NCBI RefSeq assembly: GCF_042684665.1
Contig: NZ_JBHULY010000005.1
Coordinates: 496,001-560,000, forward strand
DNA: 64,000 bases
Reading direction: 5' to 3'
Source: Jejuia rubra
GTDB lineage: Bacteria; Bacteroidota; Bacteroidia; Flavobacteriales; Flavobacteriaceae
Shown here: positions 1 through 9,550 of the stretch, in pieces
Layout: each line of letters opens with the position of its first letter
How positions within the stretch are numbered: position 1 is the stretch's first letter
Notes under the pieces: model-generated
Database searches by the model: none
Told to the model about the DNA's origin: nothing
Seen by the model: the letters and a program-made list of their open reading frames with translations, nothing else
Position numbers and translations under genes: made by a program

Positions 1-1091
1 GATATCGCGTGCCGTTTGTAGTTTGGTTTCCTGAAAAATACAAGTATTTATCGCCGTGGGAAACAGGCAAAACAACAGATAAGCTAATTAATTTTGAAGA
101 TTTAGGTCCCACCATGATTGATTTATTGGGAGGTGAAGTTCCCGAATATATGAAGGGGCAACGTCTTTTTAATGCTAATTCAGAATATGAGAAAGACCTA
201 TTATTACTTTCTACAGATAGGGTTGATAATGGTTTAGATTTGGTTAGAACCGTAACCGATGGGAAGTATGTGTATTCCAGAAACTACATGCCTTTTATAC
301 CCGAAGTGCGGTATATCAATTATTTAGAAATAGCCGACATTACTAAACACATGCGCAATGATTTAAAGCATGGTAAATTAAATGCATTTCAATCTGGCAT
401 TTTTGATGAGCGTCCCTACGAGATGCTTTATGATATTGAAAATGATATATGGGAGGAGCATAACTTAGCAGAGGATCCAAATTACAAATCCGTTTTAGAA
501 AAGATGCGACAATTTATGGATAGTGAGCTTTTAAAAGCAAAAGATGTTATGTTTATGCCAGAATACGAAATGGTAAAACTTTCAGAAAAGCAAAATGCTT
601 ATGAGTATCGTTTAGATGAAACCAAGTATAATTTTGATGAAATTTATAAAGTAGCATCCTTATCAGGAAAGAAAGGTGAAGACATTATAAAATCTCAAAT
701 AGAGTATCTAAAGCATGACGATAAATTAGTGCGTTATTGGGCTAGTGTTGGATTAATGTCTCAAAATCCATCACAATTACAACCCTATGAATCAGAATTA
801 AAGGAAGCGGTTCAAGATGATTATCCTCCTGTTGCCATAACAGCTTCAGCAATTTTATATAAGAAATTCAACAATAAAAATGCTGTAAAAGTTTTAAATA
901 GCTTTAGTAAAAGTGACAACTGGCCTTTGGCTTTAATGAGTGTATATCACATGTTGTATTTTGAAGACAGAACGCCATTTGAATCTGCTATAGAAGAATT
1001 GCTTCAAGACAAAGATATTAATTGGCATGTAAAAAGTGCTTGCTTTGATTTTGAACGAAGCCAGAGCTTGAAAAAGGATATTAAAAGTTAG
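1..1091 (+). CDS. Sulfatase, C-terminal part (5' end outside window)
   Basis: The frame is open from the first bases of the window, so the N-terminal half with the formylglycine site lies upstream. The visible start (Y-R-V-P-F-V-V-W-F-P) matches the segment that follows the metal-binding core of family S1 sulfatases, then comes the usual 'DLGPTMIDLLGG' region. From about residue 240 of the visible part there are HEAT-like helical repeats ('LVRYWASVGLMSQ', 'PVAITASAILYKK'), an extension seen in some Bacteroidota sulfatases. It would remove sulfate esters from a marine polysaccharide, probably outside the inner membrane. It lies 24 bp before a GH2 gene on the same strand. Substrate unknown; the GTG near position 9 is not a real start. 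Confidence 0.85.
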   Translation, partial: YRVPFVVWFPEKYKYLSPWETGKTTDKLINFEDLGPTMIDLLGGEVPEYMKGQRLFNANSEYEKDLLLLSTDRVDNGLDLVRTVTDGKYVYSRNYMPFIPEVRYINYLEIADITKHMRNDLKHGKLNAFQSGIFDERPYEMLYDIENDIWEEHNLAEDPNYKSVLEKMRQFMDSELLKAKDVMFMPEYEMVKLSEKQNAYEYRLDETKYNFDEIYKVASLSGKKGEDIIKSQIEYLKHDDKLVRYWASVGLMSQNPSQLQPYESELKEAVQDDYPPVAITASAILYKKFNNKNAVKVLNSFSKSDNWPLALMSVYHMLYFEDRTPFESAIEELLQDKDINWHVKSACFDFERSQSLKKDIKS

Positions 1092-1115
1092 GAATACTAA
1101 ACGATAAAGGTATAA

Positions 1116-3908
1116 ATGATGAGATTATTTCACACCACTATTATAATGATTGTACTGTTTTTAAGTGCATGTACATCACCGAAAGTAGAACAAATCGATT
1201 TGTCTGGCGACTGGCAAGTTAAGCTAGACTCCACTAATGTTGCAGAAAGCGAAAATTGGGCGTCGTCTAAAATTGAAGGCACTTCAATTAGTTTACCAGG
1301 TACTTTGGATGATGCAGGTATCGGAACTCCCAATACTTTAGAGCCCGCCATTAACAATTATGTGATGTCTAATTTGGCAAGAAAACATCAATATATTGGC
1401 AAAGCGTGGTACCAAAAAGAGATAGAGATTCCTAGTGATTGGAAGGAAGACGCTATTATCTTAAGTTTAGAGCGCGTACTTTGGGAATCTAAGGTTTACA
1501 TCGATGGGAAAAAAGTGGGTTCAGCTAACAGTTTAAGCGGTACACACGATTTTGAATTAAGTAGTTTAACTCCCGGAAAACACGCGCTTACCATAGTTAT
1601 TGATAATTCCAATAAGTTTCCGGACATCAATGTGGCGGGCACAAAATATCCTGATAAAGTGAATCAGGATATGGCACATGCTTACACCAATCATACACAA
1701 ATTAAGTGGAATGGTATTTTGGGAGATATTGTTTTAAAAGCTTCAAAAAAGAATAACCCGACAAACCTTCAAGTGTATCCGAGCAAGGATTTGGATAAAT
1801 TGAAAATAACATTCAATCAGCCTATTTCAGAAGAACAACCAGTTGCTTTAGAAATTAAATCAATTGATGGTAATACTGTTTACAGTGAAAAAATAAAAGC
1901 TTCAAACGTTAAAGAAAATCAGTATACATTAGAAATTGATAGACCCGATGGCGTTGCGTTTTGGGATGAGTTTAATCCAAATTTATATGATGTTTTAGTA
2001 ACTACTTCAACAGGAACTGTAAATACGCGTTTCGGTTACAAATTTGTGGCAAATGATAATGGAAACCTTACGTTGAATGGTACTCGTATCTTTTTACGCG
2101 GAAATTTAGAGTGTGTCATTTTTCCATTAACGGGTCACCCTCCAACCACAAAAGAAGAGTGGGCTAAGTTAATTGGTCAAGCCAAGGCTTATGGACTTAA
2201 TCACTTGAGGTTTCATTCTTGGTGTCCGCCAAAATCGGCGTTCCAGGTTGCTGATGAAGCTGGATTTTATTTACAGGTAGAGTTACCGCATTGGAGTTTG
2301 AAATTTGGGGAAGATGCACAAACGGTTGAGTTTTTAAAATCTGAAGCCCATAAAATAATCAAGGATTATGGAAATCACCCCTCCTTTATTTTTATGGCTA
2401 TGGGTAATGAACTTGAAGGCGATTTTGAACAACTTAACAGGTTAGTGGCAGAATTAAAACCTTTGGATAGTCGACATTTATATGCGACAACGGCATTCTC
2501 ATTTCAACGTCCTGCAGGAACTCGCCCTGAGCTGGAAGATGAGTTTTTTATTGCGCAATGGACCAAAAATGGATGGATTCGTGGCCAAGGTGTCTTTAAT
2601 AATAAACCACCACATTTTGATGCTGATTTTACTGCAGGTGCAGAGTTTGTTGAAATTCCGTTAGTGTCTCATGAAATCGGTCAGTATTCGGTGTACCCCG
2701 ACATGAGCGAAATTGAAAAATACACGGGAGTTTTAGAACCGCTTAATTTTATCGCAGTAAGAAACGATTTGGAGAAAAAAGGTTTGCTGGACCTAGCTTC
2801 TGATTTCACCTATAACTCAGGAAAGTTGGCATCTATTTTATATAAAGAAGAAATTGAACGTGCCATGAAAACCCCAAGTTTTGATGGGTTTCAATTATTG
2901 CAATTGCAAGATTTTCCGGGTCAAGGTACGGCATTGGTCGGGTTGCTTAATGCCTTTTGGGAATCTAAAGGGGTGATTTCAGCAGAGGAATTTAGTCAGT
3001 TTAATAGCGAGTTGGTGCCTCTTTTAAGGTTTGAAAAAGCGGTTTACGAAAACGGTGAAACGTTTAAGGCCTCAGTTGAGATTGCTAATTTCTTTAAACC
3101 ATTAAACAATCAAAATATAAATTGGAGTATCAGTGATGAAGCAGGTAAGGTACTAGTGAATTCTCAAATTCAAAACGTTAATTTAAGTATTGGGAACAAT
3201 ACCAATTTAGGCGAAATAGCCTATGGAGTAAAAACAGATTCAGCTAAAAAACTAAAGATAGAAGTCAGTTTGGAAGGCACCAAATACAAGAACTCATGGA
3301 ATATTTGGGTGTATCCAAAAGACGTAACTTTATCTAACAAAAATGTAGTAGTAACCTCGTCTTTTGCTGTTGCGGAACAAGCGCTTAAAAAAGGCAGTAA
3401 AGTGTTGTTGAATCCAGATTTTAAAACCCTTCAGGGTATCGAAGGGCGCTTTGTACCTGTATTTTGGAGTCCTGTACATTTCCCAAACCAACCTGCAACA
3501 ATGGGGGTAATGGTTGATGATAAGCATCCTGCTTTAAATAATTTCCCAACAGACACGCATAGCGATTGGCAATGGTGGGATTTATGTATCAATTCTAAAT
3601 CAGTCATTACAGATTCTTTAAGTGTAACGCCAATAGTAAGGGTCATTGATAACTTCGTAACCAATCATCATTTGGCCAGTGTTTTTGAAGCCAAGGTGGG
3701 CGAAGGTACTTTGGTATTTTCATCCATTGATTTAATGTCAAATTTAGATGAAAGGCCCGTGGCAAGACAATTACGTCACAGTTTATTAAAGTATATGGAT
3801 AGCGAAGCCTTTTCACCATCAGAAAGTGTGACTATTGAGGATTTAAAAGGTATCAAGCTCGATAAAAAGCAGGGTAAATTTTCTACCGAGGATATTTACG
3901 TCGATTAA
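1116..3908 (+). CDS. Glycoside hydrolase family 2 lipoprotein
   Basis: 930 residues with a lipoprotein signal (hydrophobic run, then 'LSAC', Cys at residue 19), so probably tethered to a membrane after export. The order is GH2: sugar-binding jelly-roll (about 30-200), immunoglobulin-like domain (about 215-310), TIM barrel (about 320-600), extra beta domains. 'MGNELEGD' holds the probable acid/base Glu432 and 'VSHEIGQY' the probable nucleophile Glu520. GH2 enzymes cut terminal beta-galactosides, glucuronides, mannosides and related sugars. The specificity cannot be read here, and the barrel motifs are unlike LacZ. It sits between a sulfatase and a LacZ-type GH2 (3-bp gap), so it most likely acts on oligosaccharides of a sulfated algal glycan. 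Confidence 0.85.
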   Translation: MMRLFHTTIIMIVLFLSACTSPKVEQIDLSGDWQVKLDSTNVAESENWASSKIEGTSISLPGTLDDAGIGTPNTLEPAINNYVMSNLARKHQYIGKAWYQKEIEIPSDWKEDAIILSLERVLWESKVYIDGKKVGSANSLSGTHDFELSSLTPGKHALTIVIDNSNKFPDINVAGTKYPDKVNQDMAHAYTNHTQIKWNGILGDIVLKASKKNNPTNLQVYPSKDLDKLKITFNQPISEEQPVALEIKSIDGNTVYSEKIKASNVKENQYTLEIDRPDGVAFWDEFNPNLYDVLVTTSTGTVNTRFGYKFVANDNGNLTLNGTRIFLRGNLECVIFPLTGHPPTTKEEWAKLIGQAKAYGLNHLRFHSWCPPKSAFQVADEAGFYLQVELPHWSLKFGEDAQTVEFLKSEAHKIIKDYGNHPSFIFMAMGNELEGDFEQLNRLVAELKPLDSRHLYATTAFSFQRPAGTRPELEDEFFIAQWTKNGWIRGQGVFNNKPPHFDADFTAGAEFVEIPLVSHEIGQYSVYPDMSEIEKYTGVLEPLNFIAVRNDLEKKGLLDLASDFTYNSGKLASILYKEEIERAMKTPSFDGFQLLQLQDFPGQGTALVGLLNAFWESKGVISAEEFSQFNSELVPLLRFEKAVYENGETFKASVEIANFFKPLNNQNINWSISDEAGKVLVNSQIQNVNLSIGNNTNLGEIAYGVKTDSAKKLKIEVSLEGTKYKNSWNIWVYPKDVTLSNKNVVVTSSFAVAEQALKKGSKVLLNPDFKTLQGIEGRFVPVFWSPVHFPNQPATMGVMVDDKHPALNNFPTDTHSDWQWWDLCINSKSVITDSLSVTPIVRVIDNFVTNHHLASVFEAKVGEGTLVFSSIDLMSNLDERPVARQLRHSLLKYMDSEAFSPSESVTIEDLKGIKLDKKQGKFSTEDIYVD

Positions 3909-3911
3909 AAT

Positions 3912-6900
3912 ATGAAACGGATTTCACGACTATTTCTAAAAATAGGTATTCTATGTTATGGTTTAATATGTCTTTTTTGTTGTGAGAGCTCACCTGCTGA
4001 GCACCCAATTTACAAGGCTTCGGTATGGAATAATCCAGAATGGGAAAATCCTGAAATATTTCAAATTAATAGAGAGCATCCCAGAGCAACATTTTATAAT
4101 TTTCCGAGTATTCCGGAGGCTTTAGAAGGTAAAGACTGGCAAGCATCGCCGTTTTATCAATCTTTAAACGGCACCTGGGATTTTTACTATGCCGATTCTG
4201 TACAGGCAAGACCGGAAGAGTTTTATAAAACCGATTTCAGTGTAAAAGGTTGGGGTAAAATAGATGTGCCATCAAATTGGGAGCTACAAGGTTTTGGATT
4301 GCCAATCTACAGTAACATTAAATATTTGTTTCCCAAAAACCCACCGTTTATTAAGCATAGTTTAAACAACGTTGGGTCTTATAAAAGAAGTTTTACCCTT
4401 CCTAAAAACTTTGAGAATAAAGAAGTGTATCTGCATTTTGCAGGGATAAGTGGCGCGATGTACGTGTATCTTAATGGGCAATTTGTTGGCTATAATGAGG
4501 GCAGTAAAACTCCAGCCGAATTTAATATCACAAAGTTTGTTACTTCAGACGAAAATCAAATTGCTGTACAAGTGTTAAGGTGGTCTGATGCGAGCTATAT
4601 TGAAGACCAAGATTTTTGGAGGCTTAGCGGTATAGAGCGTGATGTGTATCTGCGAGTAGAAAATTCAGTATCCATAAAAGACCTTCGGTTTAATGGCGAT
4701 TTAAGTAATAACTATGCGCAAGGCGAATTTTCTTTGAATATTGATATTGAAAACAGGTCTAATTCCGACGAAGACAGATTTGTTCATGTTGAGTTATTAG
4801 ATGACCAAACTGCTATATTTTCAGAAGAAAAGAAACTTAGTATAGCTTCAAATAGTCAACAATCTTTAAGTTTTACTACCAGTATTCCTAATGTAAAGGC
4901 TTGGACTGCTGAAACCCCAAACCTTTACACGCTACTGATAGCGATAAAAGATGAACATGGCAAAGTACAACAGGCCACAACGTTAAAAACAGGCTTCAGA
5001 AATATAAAAATAGAGAACAATCAATTTTTGGTAAACGGTAAACCAGTCTTAATAAAAGGGGTGAACTTGCACGATCACGACGAGGCAACGGGCCATGTAG
5101 TTAGTAAAGCTTTAACCTTGAGGGATTTGACGATAATGAAGCAGAATAACATCAATGCTATTCGCTGTAGTCATTATCCAAAGAATACGTTTTTCTACGA
5201 TTTATGCGACCAATATGGTTTTTATGTGATTGACGAAGCCAATATAGAAACGCATGGTATGGGGACGACCAATCAAGGATTGGATAAAAAACCAGAGCTG
5301 AAGAAAGTGCATCCTGCATATCGCGAGGATTGGAAGCAGGCACACTTAGACCGTACTATTAGAATGTTTGAACGCGATAAGAACCACCCCTCAATTGTAA
5401 CTTGGTCTTTAGGAAATGAAGCAGGAAATGGGGAGAATTTTTTCGCAACCTACCAGTGGTTAAAAAGCCACGATACTACACGCCCTGTTCAGTATGAAGG
5501 GGCGACTAAATATGAGAATACGGATATTCAAGCACCAATGTACGACCGTATTCCACAGTTAATTGAATACGTTAAAAACAATCCAAAGCGACCGCTTATC
5601 TTATGTGAATACTCCCATGCCATGGGAAATAGCCTCGGTAATTTTAAAGATTATTGGGATGTAATTCGAAAATATGATGTCTTACAAGGTGGCTTTATTT
5701 GGGATTGGGTAGACCAAGGTTTGGTGGCAGAAACAGAAGACGGTACTAAATATTGGGGGTATGGTGGCGATTTTGGAGCTTCACACTTGCATAACGATGC
5801 TAACTTTTGCTTAAATGGAATAGTAAACCCCGATAGAACTCCGCATCCAGGATTGGAAGAGCTAAAAAAAGTGTATCAAAATATTCAATTTTCAGATATT
5901 GATTTTAAATCAGGGGAAGTTAAAATTACCAATGAATACTTTTTTACCAATCTAAACCACTTTAAAATAGATTGGGAACTCTTTAGAGAAGGAGAAAAGG
6001 TAACTTCAGGAAGTTTAGGGGTTTTAGATATTGCTCCCCAAGCATCCAAAGCAGTACAAATAGAATTACCTGAGCTTGACTACAGCAAAAATGAGTATAC
6101 ACTTAATTTTTCAGCAAAAACCGACAAGGAATTACCTTTGTTATCAAAAGGGTTTCCTCTAGCTAAGGCACAATTTATAGTAGGTAAGTACACGCCTGAA
6201 TTTAAGACGAACACAAAAAGCACCTTTTCGGTTTCTACAACTGAAAAGGACATTCTTTTCAAATCAAATGACTTTACAGCAAGTTTTGATAAGACCTCTG
6301 GCGAGCTATCCAGTCTAGATTATGGCACTGGAAATATCATCTTAAAAGTTATAACTTCTAACTTTTGGAGAGCGACAACGGATAACGATTTTGGGTTTAA
6401 CATGCCAAAGCATTTTGGTATTTGGAAAAAAGCTACCGAGAATAAAGAATTGACATCTTTTATTTTAAAAAGTGAAACATCAACTCATGATATGTCATCA
6501 ACAAAAGAAATAAATCTTGAATCGCATTCTATTCATCTGGAAGTAAACTATAAGTTATCTGATGATATCGCAACACTACAAATGTCATATAAAATTAATG
6601 CATCAGGGCAAATTATGGTAAAATGCACATTACTTAATGTTAAAAACGGATTGCCAAATATGCCTCGATTTGGCACAAATTTTATAGTTGATAAATCGTT
6701 AAATCAGGTCAATTGGTACGGTCGAGGACCTTTAGAAAACTATCAAGATCGGAAGACATCCCAATTTGTTGGCAATTATAAGGCGTCGGTTTCAGAATTA
6801 TATTATCCATACATCAGACCTCAAGAAAATGGCTATAGAACCGATATACGCTGGGTAACGTTTACCAATGCCGAAGGAAAAGGTGTCAAAATAATGGGGC

Positions 6901-7136
6901 CTGAATTTCTAAGTTTTAGTGCGCATCATCAATACAATTCAGACTTTGATGCTGGTGAAACCAAACAACAACGACATACTATTGATATTATCGAAAGAGA
7001 TTTGGTCAACATTAATATAGACCATGCACAAATGGGTGTTGGAGGTGATACCAGTTGGTGGACAAGACCTTTGGAGCAATACCAAATTAAGGCAATAGAC
7101 CAATCGTTTTCTTATTTTATCATCCCAATTAAATAG
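3912..7136 (+). CDS. LacZ-type beta-galactosidase (GH2) lipoprotein
   Basis: 1074 residues, the usual length of LacZ-like enzymes, with an N-terminal signal ending in 'LFCC' (lipidation Cys), so exported. The N-terminal domain has the LacZ signature 'FPKNPPFI'. 'LGNEAGNG' carries the acid/base Glu503 and 'LCEYSHAMGNS' the nucleophile Glu566. The C-terminal beta-galactosidase small-chain domain is present ('FWRATTDNDFG', 'WYGRGPLENYQDR'). It hydrolyses terminal beta-D-galactosides. Signal, neighbouring sulfatases and a second GH2 point to polysaccharide breakdown rather than cytoplasmic lactose use. Intergenic gaps of 3 and 14 bp suggest one transcript. Exact glycan (agar, carrageenan, porphyran or other galactan) is not resolved. 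Confidence 0.9.
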   Translation: MKRISRLFLKIGILCYGLICLFCCESSPAEHPIYKASVWNNPEWENPEIFQINREHPRATFYNFPSIPEALEGKDWQASPFYQSLNGTWDFYYADSVQARPEEFYKTDFSVKGWGKIDVPSNWELQGFGLPIYSNIKYLFPKNPPFIKHSLNNVGSYKRSFTLPKNFENKEVYLHFAGISGAMYVYLNGQFVGYNEGSKTPAEFNITKFVTSDENQIAVQVLRWSDASYIEDQDFWRLSGIERDVYLRVENSVSIKDLRFNGDLSNNYAQGEFSLNIDIENRSNSDEDRFVHVELLDDQTAIFSEEKKLSIASNSQQSLSFTTSIPNVKAWTAETPNLYTLLIAIKDEHGKVQQATTLKTGFRNIKIENNQFLVNGKPVLIKGVNLHDHDEATGHVVSKALTLRDLTIMKQNNINAIRCSHYPKNTFFYDLCDQYGFYVIDEANIETHGMGTTNQGLDKKPELKKVHPAYREDWKQAHLDRTIRMFERDKNHPSIVTWSLGNEAGNGENFFATYQWLKSHDTTRPVQYEGATKYENTDIQAPMYDRIPQLIEYVKNNPKRPLILCEYSHAMGNSLGNFKDYWDVIRKYDVLQGGFIWDWVDQGLVAETEDGTKYWGYGGDFGASHLHNDANFCLNGIVNPDRTPHPGLEELKKVYQNIQFSDIDFKSGEVKITNEYFFTNLNHFKIDWELFREGEKVTSGSLGVLDIAPQASKAVQIELPELDYSKNEYTLNFSAKTDKELPLLSKGFPLAKAQFIVGKYTPEFKTNTKSTFSVSTTEKDILFKSNDFTASFDKTSGELSSLDYGTGNIILKVITSNFWRATTDNDFGFNMPKHFGIWKKATENKELTSFILKSETSTHDMSSTKEINLESHSIHLEVNYKLSDDIATLQMSYKINASGQIMVKCTLLNVKNGLPNMPRFGTNFIVDKSLNQVNWYGRGPLENYQDRKTSQFVGNYKASVSELYYPYIRPQENGYRTDIRWVTFTNAEGKGVKIMGPEFLSFSAHHQYNSDFDAGETKQQRHTIDIIERDLVNINIDHAQMGVGGDTSWWTRPLEQYQIKAIDQSFSYFIIPIK

Positions 7137-7150
7137 TCCTATTTTCATAA

Positions 7151-8551
7151 ATGAATCGTTTTTTCTCAATATGTGTTTTGATGTTTCTACTGCTATTTGC
7201 GTGTAAATCAAAAACAGAGATTTCAAAAAGCGAACCACCAAATATCATAATTATTTTGGTTGACGATGCAGGCTACGTGGATTTTGGATTCATGGGCAGT
7301 AAAGATTTAGAAACACCAAATATTGATGCTTTGGCTAAAAGTGGAGTGGTGTTTACCGATGCCCATGTAAGTGCCACGGTTTGTGCGCCATCCAGAGCTG
7401 GATTAATCACAGGGAAATATCAACAGCGTTTTGGATTTGAAGCCAATGGAACGGGCGGTATCGGGCTTAGTGATGATGTTGTAACTATGGCAGATGTATT
7501 TAAAACCAATGGTTATAATACTTATGCTCTAGGGAAGTGGCACTTAGGCGAAGATGCCTCAGACCATCCAAACAACAGGGGTTTTGATGAGTTTTATGGG
7601 TTTTTAGCTGGCAGTCGTTCTTACTTTCCTTTAGAAAATCCTTCTAAAGCGCAGATGCTTCAACATAATGGGAAGCGTGTGGTGTTTGAAGGTTATATGA
7701 CTGATGTATTGGGCGACCAATCAGTTAATTATATCCAGGAAAGTGCTGATAAACCATTTTTTATGTATTTGTCCTACAATGCTGTGCATACACCAATGCA
7801 TGCAAAAGTGGAGCATCTAAAGAAATTTAAATACCATCCGAGAAAGGAATTGGCTTCTATGACGTGGAGCTTGGATGAAAATATTGGAAAACTTATCAAG
7901 GAATTAGAAGATTCTTGTAAAAGAAATAATACCTTAATCTATTTTTTAAGTGATAATGGTGGCGCACACAATAATCAGTCATTTGTAGGGACACTAAAAG
8001 GGTGGAAAGGTAATAAGTTTGAGGGCGGACATCGTGTGCCTTTTGTAATGAGTTGGCCAAATCATTTACAACCAAAAACTTTTGATGGACTCACGTCTTC
8101 ACTTGATATTTTTACAACATCCTTGAGTGCCTCCGGAATTGAAAAACCAAAAGATTTAACCTTGGATGGAGTTAATTTATTACCATTCTTAAAAAATGAA
8201 AAACAAGTAAATCCTCATGAAGTTTTATTTTGGAGAAAATTGGATGAATCAGCCGTAAGAAGGGATGATTCAAAACTAATTCAGCTTGAGGGATATGGTT
8301 CTGTGCTTTACGATTTGAATTTGGATTTAGGAGAAACCAAAGATATTTCCTTAATAAATACTAACAAACTTCAAGAATTACAAACGCAATACAAAAAGTG
8401 GGAAGCAACACTTGTGGCGCCATTGTGGGATGAGAGTAAGCCTTGGATGGAGGTAACCTATCATATCCACAAACAACTCATGCAAAATAAGGAGCCAGAT
8501 TATAAAGATATTTGGAGTCCAGCCTTTAAGAATCGAAATGAATTTGATTAA
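7151..8551 (+). CDS. Family S1 sulfatase lipoprotein
   Basis: 466 residues; signal peptide with lipobox 'LLFAC'. The metal-binding start 'ILVDDAGYVDFG', the formylglycine motif C-A-P-S-R with Cys78, 'GKWHLG' and 'SDNGGAHNN' are all present, so the enzyme looks intact. Cys78 must be converted to formylglycine by a maturase, which is not encoded in this window. It hydrolyses sulfate esters of a polysaccharide, following the upstream sulfatase and two GH2 enzymes as last gene of that group. The final 4 bp overlap the end of the convergent AraC gene, leaving no room for a separate terminator. Substrate position not predictable by eye. Confidence 0.92.
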   Translation: MNRFFSICVLMFLLLFACKSKTEISKSEPPNIIIILVDDAGYVDFGFMGSKDLETPNIDALAKSGVVFTDAHVSATVCAPSRAGLITGKYQQRFGFEANGTGGIGLSDDVVTMADVFKTNGYNTYALGKWHLGEDASDHPNNRGFDEFYGFLAGSRSYFPLENPSKAQMLQHNGKRVVFEGYMTDVLGDQSVNYIQESADKPFFMYLSYNAVHTPMHAKVEHLKKFKYHPRKELASMTWSLDENIGKLIKELEDSCKRNNTLIYFLSDNGGAHNNQSFVGTLKGWKGNKFEGGHRVPFVMSWPNHLQPKTFDGLTSSLDIFTTSLSASGIEKPKDLTLDGVNLLPFLKNEKQVNPHEVLFWRKLDESAVRRDDSKLIQLEGYGSVLYDLNLDLGETKDISLINTNKLQELQTQYKKWEATLVAPLWDESKPWMEVTYHIHKQLMQNKEPDYKDIWSPAFKNRNEFD

Positions 8552-9390
8552 ACTCTCTCCCTTACTTGAGAGGGTGCATACCCCTTTACCCGCTTATACT
8601 GCCTGTTAAAATTTGATAAATTTTGAAACCCCGAAAGTTCAGCAATTTCAACAATAGGCAAATCGGTTTGTTGCTCCAATAATCGAGTGGCATGCTCCAC
8701 ACGTATTTCATTTAAAAACGTAATATAGGTTTTGTTAGTGCGTTTTTTAAAATATTTACAAAAAGCGTTTTTGGTCATGTTGGCAACATTGGCAATGGTT
8801 TCCAAAGTAATAGTGGTTTTGTAATGGGCCATAGTATATTCAAAAACATCACGCATTCTGTTACCCTCGTTATCGGAATAGGCTTTGGCATAAATAAAAG
8901 TAGATAATGAAGTATAACGTGCTTCACTTCCAATTTTTAAGAGTTGCATCAAAATAATAAGTCGCTCTAATTGACTAGCAGTTTCGGTTTTTAGAATTAA
9001 ATCGGTAGCCCATCTTTTTTTTGAATTAATTTTGAATCCATATTCTGAACGCTTAAAAAAATTAGAAACTTCTCTAAGTTCATTCAACTTAAAAAAGGCA
9101 TCACCCAATAACTGTTTTGAGAAAAATATCGTGAACATTCTAGATTGTTTTTTCTTTTGAGTATCACTATTAAATACATGCGGAATATTGCTCCCTATCA
9201 CCAAAATATCACCTACCTTATACCGATTTATGGTGTCTCCAACTATCAAATTACCTTCGCCAGAAAGGATTAAACTAATTTGGATTTCTTCATGCTGATG
9301 TAATTTTCCAAAAAAAGTCGCTCCCCTGTCTTCTTGAAAAACAACAGCATTTAACTCGGGTTTAGGTATTTTAAAGGGTAAAACCTTCAT
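8548..9390 (-). CDS. AraC-family transcriptional regulator, cupin type
   Basis: 280 residues from the ATG at 9390; the frame can be extended to a TTG at 9402, but the ATG gives the more natural N-terminus. The N-terminal half is a cupin-like sensing domain ('LHQHEEIQISLILSGEG', 'GDILVIGSNIPHVF'). The C-terminal about 100 residues form the double helix-turn-helix of AraC/XylS ('TLETIANVANMTKNAFCKYF', 'IVEIAELSGFQNLSNFNRQYK'). It is divergent from the hydroxyproline genes across a 160-bp AT-rich gap holding three copies of a 10-bp motif, so it most likely controls that cluster in response to hydroxyproline or an intermediate. Its convergent 4-bp overlap with the sulfatase gene makes control of the sulfatase group less likely. 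Confidence 0.9.
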   Translation of the reverse strand: MKVLPFKIPKPELNAVVFQEDRGATFFGKLHQHEEIQISLILSGEGNLIVGDTINRYKVGDILVIGSNIPHVFNSDTQKKKQSRMFTIFFSKQLLGDAFFKLNELREVSNFFKRSEYGFKINSKKRWATDLILKTETASQLERLIILMQLLKIGSEARYTSLSTFIYAKAYSDNEGNRMRDVFEYTMAHYKTTITLETIANVANMTKNAFCKYFKKRTNKTYITFLNEIRVEHATRLLEQQTDLPIVEIAELSGFQNLSNFNRQYKRVKGYAPSQVRERV

Positions 9391-9420
9391 GGTTATTCTC
9401 AATTCTCATATTAAAATACA

Positions 9421-9489
9421 TGAATAATATTCCAAAAATATAAAATAATATAAATAAATGGATAATATAATATTAAAAATGAATAATTT
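9421..9489. promoter_or_regulatory. Three direct repeats in the AraC / hydroxyproline divergent promoter
   Basis: TG[AG]ATAAT[AT]T occurs at 9421-9430, 9459-9468 and 9480-9489. The last two are exactly 21 bp apart, two helical turns, as expected for one AraC-type protein touching two half-sites on the same DNA face. The first copy is part of an 11-bp inverted repeat (9422-9432). The region is very AT-rich, so chance repeats are possible. Assignment to the neighbouring AraC regulator is inference. Confidence 0.45.
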
Positions 9490-9550
9490 AGTAGTACTGT
9501 TGGTAGTAATATTTATATAGTTTTATAACTCATTAAAAAGATGGAATAAT

